NCBI GenBank assembly: GCA_017608295.1
Contig: JAFCGF010000002.1
Span: forward strand, 62,001-126,000
DNA: 64,000 nucleotides
Direction: 5' to 3'
From: Candidatus Woesearchaeota archaeon
Lineage (GTDB): Archaea > Nanoarchaeota > Nanoarchaeia > Woesearchaeales > JAGVZT01
Positions 16,360-25,158 of this stretch are shown here, piece after piece. Within the stretch, counting starts at the first letter, position 1. Every line of letters begins with the position of its first letter. The notes beneath the pieces were generated by a model. That model saw only the letters and a program-made list of their open reading frames with translations, was not told the origin of the DNA and made no database searches. Both the position numbers and the translations under genes were made by a program.

Positions 16360-17221
16360 GCAGTCCACAGATTCTCGCCCACAGCTCTGGATGTTTCTTT
16401 CGAAGGTAGTAATGCTTTTTTAGAACAAATTTCAATTCCAGCAGTGCGTCTCTGACATCTTCATCGCTTCCAGCGCCCCCTAGCATATCCTCAAGCTGGT
16501 TGACCCTATCCTCCCAGAACCACACGCGCTTCTCATCCTGCATTGAATCCCCAAGGAGCGTGTCGACAATTCGTTCGAGCAGCCCGCGGGAGCGGTGTGA
16601 CAACTGCTCTTTGGATAGGGATGAGCGATACTCGTGCATCTTGGCGCGGTAGCCCCTAGACTTAGGCTTCTTTCCGCTGGCTGCACTCTCAATTGGCAGC
16701 ACAAGCTCGTAGCCATGCCTTTCGGAAACATGCTCCCTGCCAGAAAACTTACTTTGCGCTGTGAGGCCAAGCGAGACTGCTCCTTCTTTGGTGAAGGTAC
16801 ACGTGTAGCCATAATCCAAATGGAACCTGCTGCCCCTGTGCACGCATTCCTCAAGCTTGTCGAGCGGGCCCTTCACAGCAGTATCGTCAGCCAGCATGAG
16901 ATAGCCCATGCCATCGCCAATCTCCCGTATCTCGGGTTCATGCCCGCGCATGTCCTCATACTGCTCCAGAACCCTCTCGAGTGGCCGATAGCGCACGTCG
17001 CCAGGATTGACCAGGCCCATCACACTCTCCCCTTCCTGAAGCTCATCTGCAATGCGAGTTATCACATCATATCCTTCATGCTGATAACCAATAAGATATG
17101 TGCCCCTCGCCCTCCCCATTGACAGCGCATCAGCCTCCACGCGAATCCTTGGAATACCAAGAGCGATGACATCCTCCAGCGCATACAACTGCACCTGCTG
17201 CTCATCCTGTTCAGCGGCCAT
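16310..17221 (-). CDS. Hypothetical cytoplasmic protein, third gene of lamin-tail operon
   Basis: A 303-residue charged protein without signal peptide or membrane span, and no family recognised. It begins with Gln/Glu-rich residues and an alpha-beta region with GRARGTYLIGYQHEG (about 37-51). A helical part follows near 190-270 (RSRGLLERIVDTLLG, DALLELKFVLKKHYYLRKKHPELWARI). The last 17 residues are encoded antisense to the UroD-like gene, an unusually long convergent overlap. The ATG at 17221 follows GGAGATGGAAGC and overlaps the upstream stop by 11 nt, so it is translationally coupled to the membrane-anchored gene before it. Confidence 0.65.
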   Translation of the reverse strand: MAAEQDEQQVQLYALEDVIALGIPRIRVEADALSMGRARGTYLIGYQHEGYDVITRIADELQEGESVMGLVNPGDVRYRPLERVLEQYEDMRGHEPEIREIGDGMGYLMLADDTAVKGPLDKLEECVHRGSRFHLDYGYTCTFTKEGAVSLGLTAQSKFSGREHVSERHGYELVLPIESAASGKKPKSRGYRAKMHEYRSSLSKEQLSHRSRGLLERIVDTLLGDSMQDEKRVWFWEDRVNQLEDMLGGAGSDEDVRDALLELKFVLKKHYYLRKKHPELWARICGLLSTHTCAPRRQTLREE

Positions 17222-17756
17222 GCTTCCATCTCCTCCACACAATTCCCCCGCAGAGCAGTGCTGGAAACAGCCCCAGCGCAGCAAGCATCCCTACCTTGCC
17301 CTTCTCAACAGGAACACCAGCCACCATACCAGTCAGGCTATTTAGGCTATTTCCCTGCTCTTCCTCAGCAGGAGTGCCCCTCACAATAATCTTCACCTGT
17401 ATGCCTGAGCTGAGCATCTCATCAGAGTTGAATCCCTGCATTGTGATTCTCGGCTCGAATGTTCCAGCAACAAATGCTGTGAACACCACTTTCTTCATTC
17501 CTCCAGCCTCAATCCTTCCAGTGAGAGGGTCAGCGCGCAATGCACTGTCCGGGAGGTGGACCGCGAACTGCTGCTCCCTGTCGGAGGGGTTGAATAGCAA
17601 AAAGCCTGCAGTCGCGTTTCCAGCTCCCGAGATGCTCACACTTCTCTCCAAAGGGGAGATGCCGATGCCGTTGGTGGCGCCGGCCTCCATTGAGAGGGTA
17701 GCGAGGAATATAATCACCAATACGATGCGCGCAGCAAAAGAAACAGCCGCGCTCAT
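17211..17756 (-). CDS. Exported beta-sandwich protein with C-terminal membrane anchor
   Basis: A 181-residue surface protein. A signal peptide covers residues 1-27. One immunoglobulin-like domain (about 30-125) follows, with the pattern ISPLERSVSISGAGNATAGFLLFNPSDREQQFAVHLP seen in major-sperm-protein-like or archaeal surface domains. A Gly/Ser linker and a C-terminal transmembrane span ending in VWRRWKHGR (about 155-181) hold it in the membrane with a basic cytoplasmic tail. It shares 4 nt with the lamin-tail gene upstream and 11 nt with the gene downstream. Function is unknown; it may anchor or assist the lamin-tail protein. Confidence 0.7.
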   Translation of the reverse strand: MSAAVSFAARIVLVIIFLATLSMEAGATNGIGISPLERSVSISGAGNATAGFLLFNPSDREQQFAVHLPDSALRADPLTGRIEAGGMKKVVFTAFVAGTFEPRITMQGFNSDEMLSSGIQVKIIVRGTPAEEEQGNSLNSLTGMVAGVPVEKGKVGMLAALGLFPALLCGGIVWRRWKHGR

Positions 17757-19090
17757 CGTACTGGAGAGAACTCAATACTGCCACGATAAACTCCTGCAGG
17801 ATAGGCCTGCATCGTCTCAAGTGTAAGGTTCATCGGCAACACTGATATTGGTCCGGGAGCAAGTGCTATAGAAAGCAAGGCCCCCCCATCGGTGAGGCTT
17901 TCAGAAGCGCCACCTGCCTCCACACCAAGTGCATCAGAGGGGATAGTCGCGTGCTCGCCCACAAGCTCTGTGCCGCTCACCCGCAGGTCAAACTGCATAT
18001 TGCCTGTGTTTCGTATTGTCGGATTGAGAGGAGTATCCATCTCACTATCTCCAGTGGCCTGGCCCATCTGGCCTGTCGCGCTCTCGAGGGCGAGTGTCGT
18101 TGAATCAAGCTCAAGGGACAGTAGCTCAAGATATTCGAACTGCGCAAAGGATTCTGCGCTCTGATTGCCGGCATCGATAGCATTCACTCTTACATCATAT
18201 GTCCCTGCAGCAAGGTAATGGGGGAATTCGAGCATACCTGCATAGACTGCGTGCGTTTCGTTCAGGCTTTCATTCAGCAAAAGCTCAGCAGATATTCCTG
18301 CTGCTTCAGCAGTCACTTCTACAACATCGCTCGCCCCATTGAAATCAGCGACAATTACATTCACTTCAAGTAAAGAGAGGTTCTTCGGCCGTGGTGCAAT
18401 CTGGATTCCCTCTTCATCAAGGTCGTCGGAAAGTAGCTCAACATCCATAACGCTAGGAGCGCTGTTGAGAATTGTCACCTCAAGCTGCACTGTCCATGAA
18501 CCAGAGGTGCTTGTACCGAAGGCATACATGCTCGCATTATGCCATACTGGGATTGAGGAAATGAAATCCACGCTGTTGTCGTCAGTATCTGAATAATTAC
18601 CCTCGCTCTGCACTCTCCTGAGAGAGTATCCTGGCTCGACAAGCGCAGCAGGACTACCCTCCCATAGCCCTTCATTGATGCCTGCTGCGTCACCCCAGCC
18701 GACCGCATCTATGATTGTTGAATTGAACACAAGTGCGACACCGCTGTCAGCGTTGTTCAGCCCGAGAGTCTCCTCATGGTCAGCGCCAGGCCAGGTGTCG
18801 TCATCTCGTGCTACGGACCAGCCAGTGTCAGCCACAAGATAATATCTCCCTGGAGCGAGAACAGCGTCTGCTGGCAGAGTGACGTCTGTTGCGGAAACCT
18901 CTGTCGAAAGGACAAAGCCGGAGAGATTCATCTCGCTCTCACCCCCATTATATATCTCTATAGCCTCGCCGCCTGCCTCAGTCGCTATAGGATCATATAA
19001 CACCTGTGTAATCATCAGGTTCTGCGCCTCGGCAAAGGGCAGGAGCAGTGTCATCATCAAAATCATTGCAAACAGTGTGCGGACATTCAT
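17753..19090 (-). CDS. Secreted lamin-tail-domain (LTD) protein
   Basis: A 445-residue exported protein with a signal peptide (residues 1-22, ending FAEA). Residues 23-150 form a lamin-tail domain, with EAIEIYNGGESEMNLSGFVLS and a C-terminal VGWGDAAG, a beta-sandwich found in surface proteins of bacteria and archaea. Beta-rich repeats follow, and no C-terminal anchor is seen. The many NxS/T sites (about ten) would suit surface N-glycosylation. ATG at 19090 follows GGTGATACA; an upstream in-frame ATG at 19114 is less likely. A TTCATAAATC element at about 19120-19129 may be the promoter of the three-gene operon. Confidence 0.75.
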   Translation of the reverse strand: MNVRTLFAMILMMTLLLPFAEAQNLMITQVLYDPIATEAGGEAIEIYNGGESEMNLSGFVLSTEVSATDVTLPADAVLAPGRYYLVADTGWSVARDDDTWPGADHEETLGLNNADSGVALVFNSTIIDAVGWGDAAGINEGLWEGSPAALVEPGYSLRRVQSEGNYSDTDDNSVDFISSIPVWHNASMYAFGTSTSGSWTVQLEVTILNSAPSVMDVELLSDDLDEEGIQIAPRPKNLSLLEVNVIVADFNGASDVVEVTAEAAGISAELLLNESLNETHAVYAGMLEFPHYLAAGTYDVRVNAIDAGNQSAESFAQFEYLELLSLELDSTTLALESATGQMGQATGDSEMDTPLNPTIRNTGNMQFDLRVSGTELVGEHATIPSDALGVEAGGASESLTDGGALLSIALAPGPISVLPMNLTLETMQAYPAGVYRGSIEFSPVR

Positions 19091-19225
19091 TGTATCACCC
19101 GCACTTTCATTCAAACGAGAACGATTTATGAATTGCTAAGGGATTTCCGAAGCATTGCCGGGGTAGCCGAAGAGTATTCGCGCTAGCTAGAAAATCCACG
19201 CATCTTCAGCAAGAAAACGCAACCC

Positions 19226-19786
19226 TTACGCCCGTCCCGTGGACTCTCCCTTGCCTATGCCCGCCCCCATGAGGTGGGCTACTCGGATGGGTTCAGGTAT
19301 CTTAGAGCGTGTGCAGGTCATCTTAAGCAGTTCCTTTGCCTTCTTGATAGGCATTCCCTTGACCTGAAAGAATATCTCATCAGCCTCATGGACTTCGCCT
19401 GCCTTCTCGAGCAGAACAATCTTTTCCTCATGCCCTAGCTTTTTCAGCGCGCTGTGCATCTTCTCGAATTCAGGATAGTCGCGCATCACAGCGATAACCG
19501 GTATGCCAGTCTTCTCGTGCAGCAGCTCAGTGTCCACGACATTAAACCCTCCAAATGCGATTCCGTCGAGCATAATGCACTGAAGCTGTGTCTTAAACCT
19601 GGAGCGCGCAATCATCTCAGCAAGCACAGAAGTAGCGTCATCACCATCAACTGCGACAATATCTGTCATCACGCCCTCGAGCCATAAGCCTCCCCGAAAT
19701 ACCGCACCTATCACCAGTACTTCCTTGTCAGAGAACTTGTCAAAGCTCGCGTCGTCAAAGCCCACAATGCGTATCTCGCGCTTCAC
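19226..19786 (-). CDS. DUF99 family protein (endonuclease V-like fold)
   Basis: A 186-residue member of DUF99/UPF0215, a conserved archaeal family related in fold to endonuclease V but without known activity. Hallmarks are RIVGFDDASF at the N-terminus, the LDGIAFGGFNVVD stretch (about 94-106), VMRDYPEFE, and the C-terminal EPIRVAHLMGAGI. The aspartates in GFDD and MLDG could bind a metal as in endonuclease V. It diverges from glmS across a 130-bp A/T-rich region and is transcribed alone. Confidence 0.85.
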   Translation of the reverse strand: MKREIRIVGFDDASFDKFSDKEVLVIGAVFRGGLWLEGVMTDIVAVDGDDATSVLAEMIARSRFKTQLQCIMLDGIAFGGFNVVDTELLHEKTGIPVIAVMRDYPEFEKMHSALKKLGHEEKIVLLEKAGEVHEADEIFFQVKGMPIKKAKELLKMTCTRSKIPEPIRVAHLMGAGIGKGESTGRA

Positions 19787-19814
19787 GCCCAGATAGAAGA
19801 GGACACTGTTAAAA

Positions 19815-19873
19815 TACTGACCTAAAAAATAATTTTTAATTATCTTAAAAAAAATTTAGGAATGTATATAAAG
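19815..19873. promoter_or_regulatory. A/T-rich divergent promoter region of DUF99 and glmS
   Basis: The TATA TGTATATAAA at 19863-19872 lies about 45 nt before the glmS ATG. Just upstream is an imperfect inverted repeat, CCTAAA (about 19821-19826) and TTTAGG (about 19855-19860), with A/T runs between. It may be an operator or the promoter for the minus-strand DUF99 gene. The TATA call is firmer than the inverted-repeat role. Confidence 0.5.
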
Positions 19874-19916
19874 GTGCAGGAGCAACATCTGGTCTTCATA
19901 TTGAGAGGGGATACTC

Positions 19917-21710
19917 ATGTGCGGAATCATAGGATATCGGGGACGGCGTGACCCTGTTGGGATCATCTTCAACGGGCTCAAGCGGCTTGAGTACCGCGGA
20001 TATGACTCCTGGGGGCTTGCGATACGGAATCCTGACTCAGGGGTGTTCAAAAGGCTGCGGCGCGTGGGCAAGATTAGCACTGGGCTCAAGGACATCAATT
20101 CCACCTTTGGTGCCCAGCCAGATAGCGCTTCCAAGCTAAACATAGGGATAGGGCACACACGCTGGGCGACTCACGGAGCTGTGACTGAATCAAACACGCA
20201 TCCACACACTGACAGCTCAGGCAGGCTCGTGGTAGTGCATAATGGCATTGTGGAAAATTACCAGGAGTTACGGGATTCCTTGCCAGGGCATGTGTTTGTC
20301 TCTGAAACTGATACTGAAGTTATTGCCCATCTCATTGAGGAGGAATACTCCAAGAGAAAAGACCTTATCGAGGCGTTCAAGGCAGTCTTCATCAAGCTTG
20401 AGGGACGGAATGCTGTCGTCTTGCTCACGCGAGACAGGGAGATGATGCTCGTCGCAAAGAACGGCTCCCCTGTGGTCATCGGCCTTGGAGAGGATGAGTA
20501 CTTCATCGCCTCTGATGTTCCTGCTTTTCTTGAATACACAAAGAAAGTCTTGTACCTGGATGACATGGAACTAGCTGTCATCAATGATTCTGTTACAGTG
20601 CACGACCTCACGAAGAATACAATCATCGACAAAGAGGAGCATGTCATCGAATGGAATGCATCCCAGGCGGAAAAGGGAGAGTATCCTTTCTTCATGCTCA
20701 AGGAAGTGATGGAGCAGCGTGAAATCCTGCCAAGGGCTGTGAACCAGTCAGACGATGACCTTGAGAAAGCTGCTGAGATGGTGAAGTCAGCAGAAAAGGT
20801 CTTTGCCGTGGGCTGCGGGACAGCAGCTCAGGTTGGGCATATATCCAGTTATCTCTTCTCTGAGGTGGCGAGCAAGCATATCGTGCCTGCCCTCGGCTCT
20901 GAGTTTGAGAACTTTCATTCATTCCTCGACGACAAGACATTACTCATCTGCGTCTCCCAGAGCGGCGAGACCGCTGACCTGCTCGAGGCAGTAGAGGTGG
21001 GGCAAGAAAAAGGGGCAAAGATTCTCGCGATTCTCAATGTCCAGGGCTCCACACTTATGAGAAAGGCAGACCACACACTCCTCGTGCATGCAGGCCCTGA
21101 GAAGGCAGTCGCCTCGACCAAAGCGACCACAGCTCAGATTGCAGTGCTCACCCTGCTCGCCCACGCTGTGGCAGGAAAGACTGATGAGGGAAGAAAACTC
21201 GTTGCTGAAGCAGCCCGCTCGCTCAAGGACATCCTCGGGGAAGAGAGTGTGAAGCGCCTGAAGGAGCTTGCCACCAAGCTGAAAGATGAGCCGAATATCT
21301 ATCTCATAGGCAGGGGCATCAACTACCCTCTGTCGAGAGAGGGAGCCATCAAGATACAGGAAGTAAGTACTCTGCATGCAGAGGGCATCGCAGGGGGCGA
21401 GCTGAAGCATTATGCCCTTGCCCTGATTGAGAAAGGAACTCCGTGCTTTGTGCTCGACACCACCAGAAACCTGAGAAAGGATATCCTGAGCAATGCGATG
21501 GAGATTCGCTCGCGCGGCGGGACAATCGTAGGCATCTCACCTGAGAATAATGAGGTCTTTGATACCTGGATTCAGATCCCTGATGTAGGTATCGCAGGCC
21601 CTCTTGTCGCACTTGCGCCGCTGCAACTCATATCATATCATCTTGCCCTTGAACGGGGCTTTGACCCTGACTACTGCAGGAATCTCGCGAAATCAGTGAC
21701 TGTGAAGTGA
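19917..21710 (+). CDS. glmS: Glutamine-fructose-6-phosphate aminotransferase (isomerising)
   Basis: Makes glucosamine-6-phosphate from fructose-6-phosphate and glutamine, the first step to UDP-GlcNAc. The 597 residues start MCGIIGY, with Cys2 as the glutaminase nucleophile. RLEYRGYDSWG and GIGHTRWATHG complete the class II amidotransferase domain (1-220). Two SIS domains follow, with SQSGETADLL (about 344-353) and STKATTAQ (about 400), and the C-terminal KSVTVK tail forms the active-site lid as in other GlmS. The ATG follows GAGAGGGGATACTC. It is the first gene of the glmS-glmM-glmU operon. Confidence 0.97.
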   Translation: MCGIIGYRGRRDPVGIIFNGLKRLEYRGYDSWGLAIRNPDSGVFKRLRRVGKISTGLKDINSTFGAQPDSASKLNIGIGHTRWATHGAVTESNTHPHTDSSGRLVVVHNGIVENYQELRDSLPGHVFVSETDTEVIAHLIEEEYSKRKDLIEAFKAVFIKLEGRNAVVLLTRDREMMLVAKNGSPVVIGLGEDEYFIASDVPAFLEYTKKVLYLDDMELAVINDSVTVHDLTKNTIIDKEEHVIEWNASQAEKGEYPFFMLKEVMEQREILPRAVNQSDDDLEKAAEMVKSAEKVFAVGCGTAAQVGHISSYLFSEVASKHIVPALGSEFENFHSFLDDKTLLICVSQSGETADLLEAVEVGQEKGAKILAILNVQGSTLMRKADHTLLVHAGPEKAVASTKATTAQIAVLTLLAHAVAGKTDEGRKLVAEAARSLKDILGEESVKRLKELATKLKDEPNIYLIGRGINYPLSREGAIKIQEVSTLHAEGIAGGELKHYALALIEKGTPCFVLDTTRNLRKDILSNAMEIRSRGGTIVGISPENNEVFDTWIQIPDVGIAGPLVALAPLQLISYHLALERGFDPDYCRNLAKSVTVK

Positions 21711-21715
21711 ATCAC

Positions 21716-23071
21716 ATGGATAAGCAAAAACCGAGATATTTCGGGACAGACGGGATACGCGGCACAGTGGGCCAGCATCCCATGACTCTAGAATTTGTGC
21801 GAGACCTCGGCAGAGCTATAGGGAGATATTTCGCAGAGCGGAACATCTCAAGATTAATCATCATCCGTGATACACGCGCATCAGGGGAAATGCTCGGAGA
21901 CGCCTTGACTGAGGGCCTAACTTTAGAGGGGTGTGACGTGGTGCGCGCAGGTGTCCTTCCCACAGGAGCAGCGGCATTTCTTGCCAGGAAGCACAAGGCA
22001 GGGGCAGCTGTCATCTCAGCATCGCACAACCCAGCTTCTGACAACGGCGTCAAGGTGTTTACTGAGAAAGGCTTCAAGCTCTCGCAGGAGCAGGAGTGCG
22101 CGATTGAAGCCATCATGTCAAATCTCGGACAACCATCTGCACAGAAAGGCACAGCAACTACAGATTCAGCCATGAAAGAGGAGTATCTTACATTCCTCAA
22201 AGAGCAGGCGGACGATAGCGTCAGGACTTTTCTGAGAGAGAACCGCATTGTGCTCGACTGCGCCCACGGCTCAGCCAGCACCATCGCGCCAGAACTGTTC
22301 AGCAAATTAGGGTTGAAAGATAATGTCACCGTGCTCTCCGCAGAGCCCGACGGCACGAACATCAACGAGGGTTGCGGCGCCCTGCATACTGACAAGGTCG
22401 CTGAAGCAGTGAAAAAACATAATGCCAACATTGGCTTCGCATTCGATGGTGACGCTGACAGGCTCATCGCAGCAGATGAGAAAAGCCAGCTTCTCAATGG
22501 GGACAGGGTCATGGCAGTGCTTGCTGCATGGCTCAAGAAGCAGGGAAAGCTCTCGGACAATGTCGTTGTCGCCACACCCTACTCAAACCTTGGGCTGCGC
22601 GCCTTTCTCAATGGGAGAGAATGCACTCTGGAGATTGTCCCTAACGGGGACCGCTTCGTCACCGAAAAAATGCGCGAGAATGGCTATTCCCTGGGAGGGG
22701 AGCAGAGCGGACACATTGTCATTATGCCTCCTGGGACGACAGGAGACGCCCTGCTCACAGTAATCACCCTTCTCAAAGTCATGGCTGATTCTGGAGAGAA
22801 GCTGTCAGCGCTGCACTCCGGCTTTACTGAGTGCCCGCAATGCCTGCTCAACATCAAAGTCCGAGATAAGCCGCCCCTCAAAACACTTAAGAATGTGCAG
22901 CATCTCATACATGAGGCAGAATCCGCACTTGGAAAAAACGGGCGGGCCTTTGTGCGCTATTCAGGTACTGAAAAACTTGCCCGCGTCCTTGTCGAATGCT
23001 TTTCAAAGGAAGAGGCGCAGGACTGGGCAGAGAAAATCGCAAAGGCTATTGAAGAAGAGATTGGCAACTGA
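21716..23071 (+). CDS. glmM: Phosphoglucosamine mutase
   Basis: Converts glucosamine-6-phosphate to glucosamine-1-phosphate. The 451-residue alpha-phosphohexomutase starts with RYFGTDGIRGTVG (7-19). The phosphoserine loop SASHNP has Ser103, the metal loop is DGDADR (about 240-245), the sugar loop GGEQSGHIV (about 323-331) and the phosphate loop RYSGTEKLARV (about 413). Length and motifs fit the bacterial-type GlmM group. GTG at 21707 overlaps the glmS stop, but the ATG at 21716 is preferred. Gene spacing of 5-12 nt shows one transcript with glmS and glmU. Confidence 0.95.
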   Translation: MDKQKPRYFGTDGIRGTVGQHPMTLEFVRDLGRAIGRYFAERNISRLIIIRDTRASGEMLGDALTEGLTLEGCDVVRAGVLPTGAAAFLARKHKAGAAVISASHNPASDNGVKVFTEKGFKLSQEQECAIEAIMSNLGQPSAQKGTATTDSAMKEEYLTFLKEQADDSVRTFLRENRIVLDCAHGSASTIAPELFSKLGLKDNVTVLSAEPDGTNINEGCGALHTDKVAEAVKKHNANIGFAFDGDADRLIAADEKSQLLNGDRVMAVLAAWLKKQGKLSDNVVVATPYSNLGLRAFLNGRECTLEIVPNGDRFVTEKMRENGYSLGGEQSGHIVIMPPGTTGDALLTVITLLKVMADSGEKLSALHSGFTECPQCLLNIKVRDKPPLKTLKNVQHLIHEAESALGKNGRAFVRYSGTEKLARVLVECFSKEEAQDWAEKIAKAIEEEIGN

Positions 23072-23082
23072 GGTGAAATTCC

Positions 23083-24282
23083 ATGGCAAAAACACATACA
23101 GCACTCATCATGGCTGCAGGCAAGTCAGAGCGGTGCCATCCACTGACACTGACACGGCCGAAGCCCCTGCTCCAGCTCGCAGGAAAGACACTGCTTGAGC
23201 ACAGCCTCGACCAGCTCAAAGGGGTTGTGAAGCAGGCAGCCATCGTTGTCGGCTACAAGGCAGAGATGATTGAGCAGTTCCTTGGGGGCAGCTACAAGGG
23301 TATTGAACTATTTTATGTAACACAAAAGGAAGCTCTCGGCACGGGGCATGCGGTCCTGTGCGCAAAGGATGTGCTTCCAGAGAAATTCATCGTGCTGAAC
23401 GGCGATGATTTATACCATAAGGATGACCTGTCTGCGCTCATTGCCAAAGGACGCGGCCTTCTGCTTGCCAGGCACAATCGGCCTGAACGATTCGCCACTG
23501 TCTCACTAGAAAAAAAAAAGGTCTTTAAGATAGTAGAGAAACCGGATAACCCAAAGGAGAAGCTCGTGAACGCCGGTGTCTACCATCTTGACAAAGGCAT
23601 ATTCTCCTATCTTGGAAAGACAAAGCTCTCGAAGCGAGGAGAATATGAGCTGCCTACTGCCATCAACGCCTACTGTAAGGATTTCGACATGAAGACACAT
23701 GAGGTAAAGAAATACTGGCAGCCGGTCGGCTACCCATGGGATTTGCTTGACGCGAACGAGCTGCTGCTCTCAGGGATGACAGCACGGTGCGGAGGCAAGG
23801 TCATGCCAGGCGCACATGTCGATGGCAAGCTCATCCTCGGCAAGGGAAGCGTAGTCAAGCCAGGCACTGTCATCGAAGGGCCTGTGTACATCGGCAAGAA
23901 CTGCACCATTGGGCCAAATGCCTACCTGAGGAACAATGTGTGCATCCACGACAACTGCAAGATTGGCCAGGGAGTGGAGATAAAAAACACCGTCATCTTC
24001 AACAACTCAAGGGTGCCGCACCTCTCGTACGTTGGTGATTCAGTCATTGGAGAAAACGTGAACTTCGGCGCCGGGACGATAACTGCTAACCTCAGGCATG
24101 ACAATGGCAATGTGCGCTCTGCAGTCAAGGGTGTGCTGCTCGACTCAGAAAGGAGAAAGCTTGGTGTCATCGCAGGAGATAACGTGAAGACAGGAATCAA
24201 CACCATGCTCTATCCGGGCAGGAAGCTCTGGCCAAATACCTCCACCAGACCTGGCGAAGCAGTCACAAAAGATGTGATGTGA
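23083..24282 (+). CDS. glmU: Bifunctional UTP-glucosamine-1-P uridylyltransferase / acetyltransferase
   Basis: Completes UDP-GlcNAc synthesis. The N-terminal nucleotidyltransferase (1-225) has LIMAAGKSERCHPLTLTRPKPLL (signature Gly and Lys) and the GDD metal motif near 107. The C-terminal left-handed beta-helix (about 245-399) is made of hexapeptide repeats such as GPVYIGKNCTIGPNAYLR and ends in GAVTKDVM-like TRPGEAVTKDVM. This is the Sulfolobus-type bifunctional order. The signature reads GKSERCHPLT rather than the more usual GxGTRMxPLT, so the glycine-rich loop is slightly divergent. It follows glmM by 11 nt after GAGGTGAAATTCC. Confidence 0.93.
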   Translation: MAKTHTALIMAAGKSERCHPLTLTRPKPLLQLAGKTLLEHSLDQLKGVVKQAAIVVGYKAEMIEQFLGGSYKGIELFYVTQKEALGTGHAVLCAKDVLPEKFIVLNGDDLYHKDDLSALIAKGRGLLLARHNRPERFATVSLEKKKVFKIVEKPDNPKEKLVNAGVYHLDKGIFSYLGKTKLSKRGEYELPTAINAYCKDFDMKTHEVKKYWQPVGYPWDLLDANELLLSGMTARCGGKVMPGAHVDGKLILGKGSVVKPGTVIEGPVYIGKNCTIGPNAYLRNNVCIHDNCKIGQGVEIKNTVIFNNSRVPHLSYVGDSVIGENVNFGAGTITANLRHDNGNVRSAVKGVLLDSERRKLGVIAGDNVKTGINTMLYPGRKLWPNTSTRPGEAVTKDVM

Positions 24283-24298
24283 ATTGGCGAATCGCTTA

Positions 24299-24880
24299 AT
24301 GGATGAGAACCGCATTCTCGTCAAGAGAAGGTCAAAGAAGCCCTGGCTCTACGAGTTCGATATCATAAATGAAACAAATCGAACTATAGGCTACACTCGG
24401 GACGAGAGTAAAGATAGACAATTCAGGCTCATGCCTTTCTTCAGGAGCAGAGCGGCCACAGTCGCTCTGTATGACATGTCAGGGAAAAAAGTTGCCATTC
24501 TCAAGAGAAGTACATCAGGCTTGATTCGCCGTAGAATTCTGATAACTGACTCCTACGGCCAAGAAATTGGAGAGTTCAGAGAGACGAGGGTGTTCTTTGG
24601 AGCGCCCAAGCTTGCGCTGCTCCTAAACGGGAACATTTTCGGCTTCCTCGAGTATTCGCTCTCAGTGGGGCATGTACTTCATCCCATGAGTGTCATCAAG
24701 CTGCAAGATGGTAAAGAGATTGGAACATGGCTAGCGCCCACAGACTTGCGAAATAAGCCAAATACTCTCGCTCTCAGTTGCGGACACCTCACCAACGAAC
24801 AGGCAGCCCTGCTCAAGGCAGTGTTTATCGCGCTTGTCGAGGCAATCCTCTACAGGGGCAAGGTCCTCTATCCTGATTGA
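24299..24880 (+). CDS. LURP-one/scramblase-like (Tubby-fold) protein
   Basis: A 193-residue protein whose strand pattern resembles LURP-one-related and phospholipid-scramblase-like domains: YEFDIINETNRTIGYTRDE, ATVALYDMSGKKVAILKR, ILITDSYGQEIGEFRE and NGNIFGFLEYSL. The repeated polar turn then long strand is typical of this 12-strand barrel. There is no signal peptide and only a mildly hydrophobic C-terminal helix (ALLKAVFIALVEAILY). TTG at 24284 is a possible alternative start. It follows glmU with at most 16 nt, so it is likely the fourth operon gene. A lipid- or envelope-related role is inferred from family and context only. Confidence 0.6.
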   Translation: MDENRILVKRRSKKPWLYEFDIINETNRTIGYTRDESKDRQFRLMPFFRSRAATVALYDMSGKKVAILKRSTSGLIRRRILITDSYGQEIGEFRETRVFFGAPKLALLLNGNIFGFLEYSLSVGHVLHPMSVIKLQDGKEIGTWLAPTDLRNKPNTLALSCGHLTNEQAALLKAVFIALVEAILYRGKVLYPD

Positions 24881-24984
24881 CAACGCCCATTATTTCCGGA
24901 AAACGCGCAGTTCCCGTTCAAACGCTTTAAAAATCTAACTCTCTCCCCTATTAATCACAAGACAGAAGAATCGGAAGGACTCAG

Positions 24985-25077
24985 ATGATACATCCAATAA
25001 GACACTATCCAATGAACGAGCGCAGAATGTGGCAACCATTATCATTGATTTATCCTGACAGTGACGAGGATAATTAA
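24985..25077 (+). CDS. Possible 30-residue small protein
   Basis: In the 278-bp gap after the LURP-like gene, an ATG at 24985 opens a 30-codon frame ending TAA at 25077. It has a TATA-like CTTTAAAAA at about 24925-24933 and GGAAGG four to nine nt before the start. The product is His/Arg/Pro-rich with an acidic end (DSDEDN). No homologue is known to me. The promoter could instead drive a non-coding RNA. Confidence 0.35.
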   Translation: MIHPIRHYPMNERRMWQPLSLIYPDSDEDN

Positions 25078-25158
25078 TTAGAGGAAAAATCTTTCATTTT
25101 AGAGTAGTCAACTATTTAAATCAATTTCTGCCCCCTCAAGCTACGAGGAAAGAGGGCT

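Noticed and set aside
19155..19200. tRNA-like 5' half starting GCCGGGGTAGCCGAAG
   Set aside because: No matching 3' acceptor strand, no paired D arm and no anticodon arm could be found in the following 150 bases.
21712..22575. Long minus-strand frame of 287 codons opposite glmM
   Set aside because: It is fully antisense to glmM with its conserved motifs, and has no promoter or family match.
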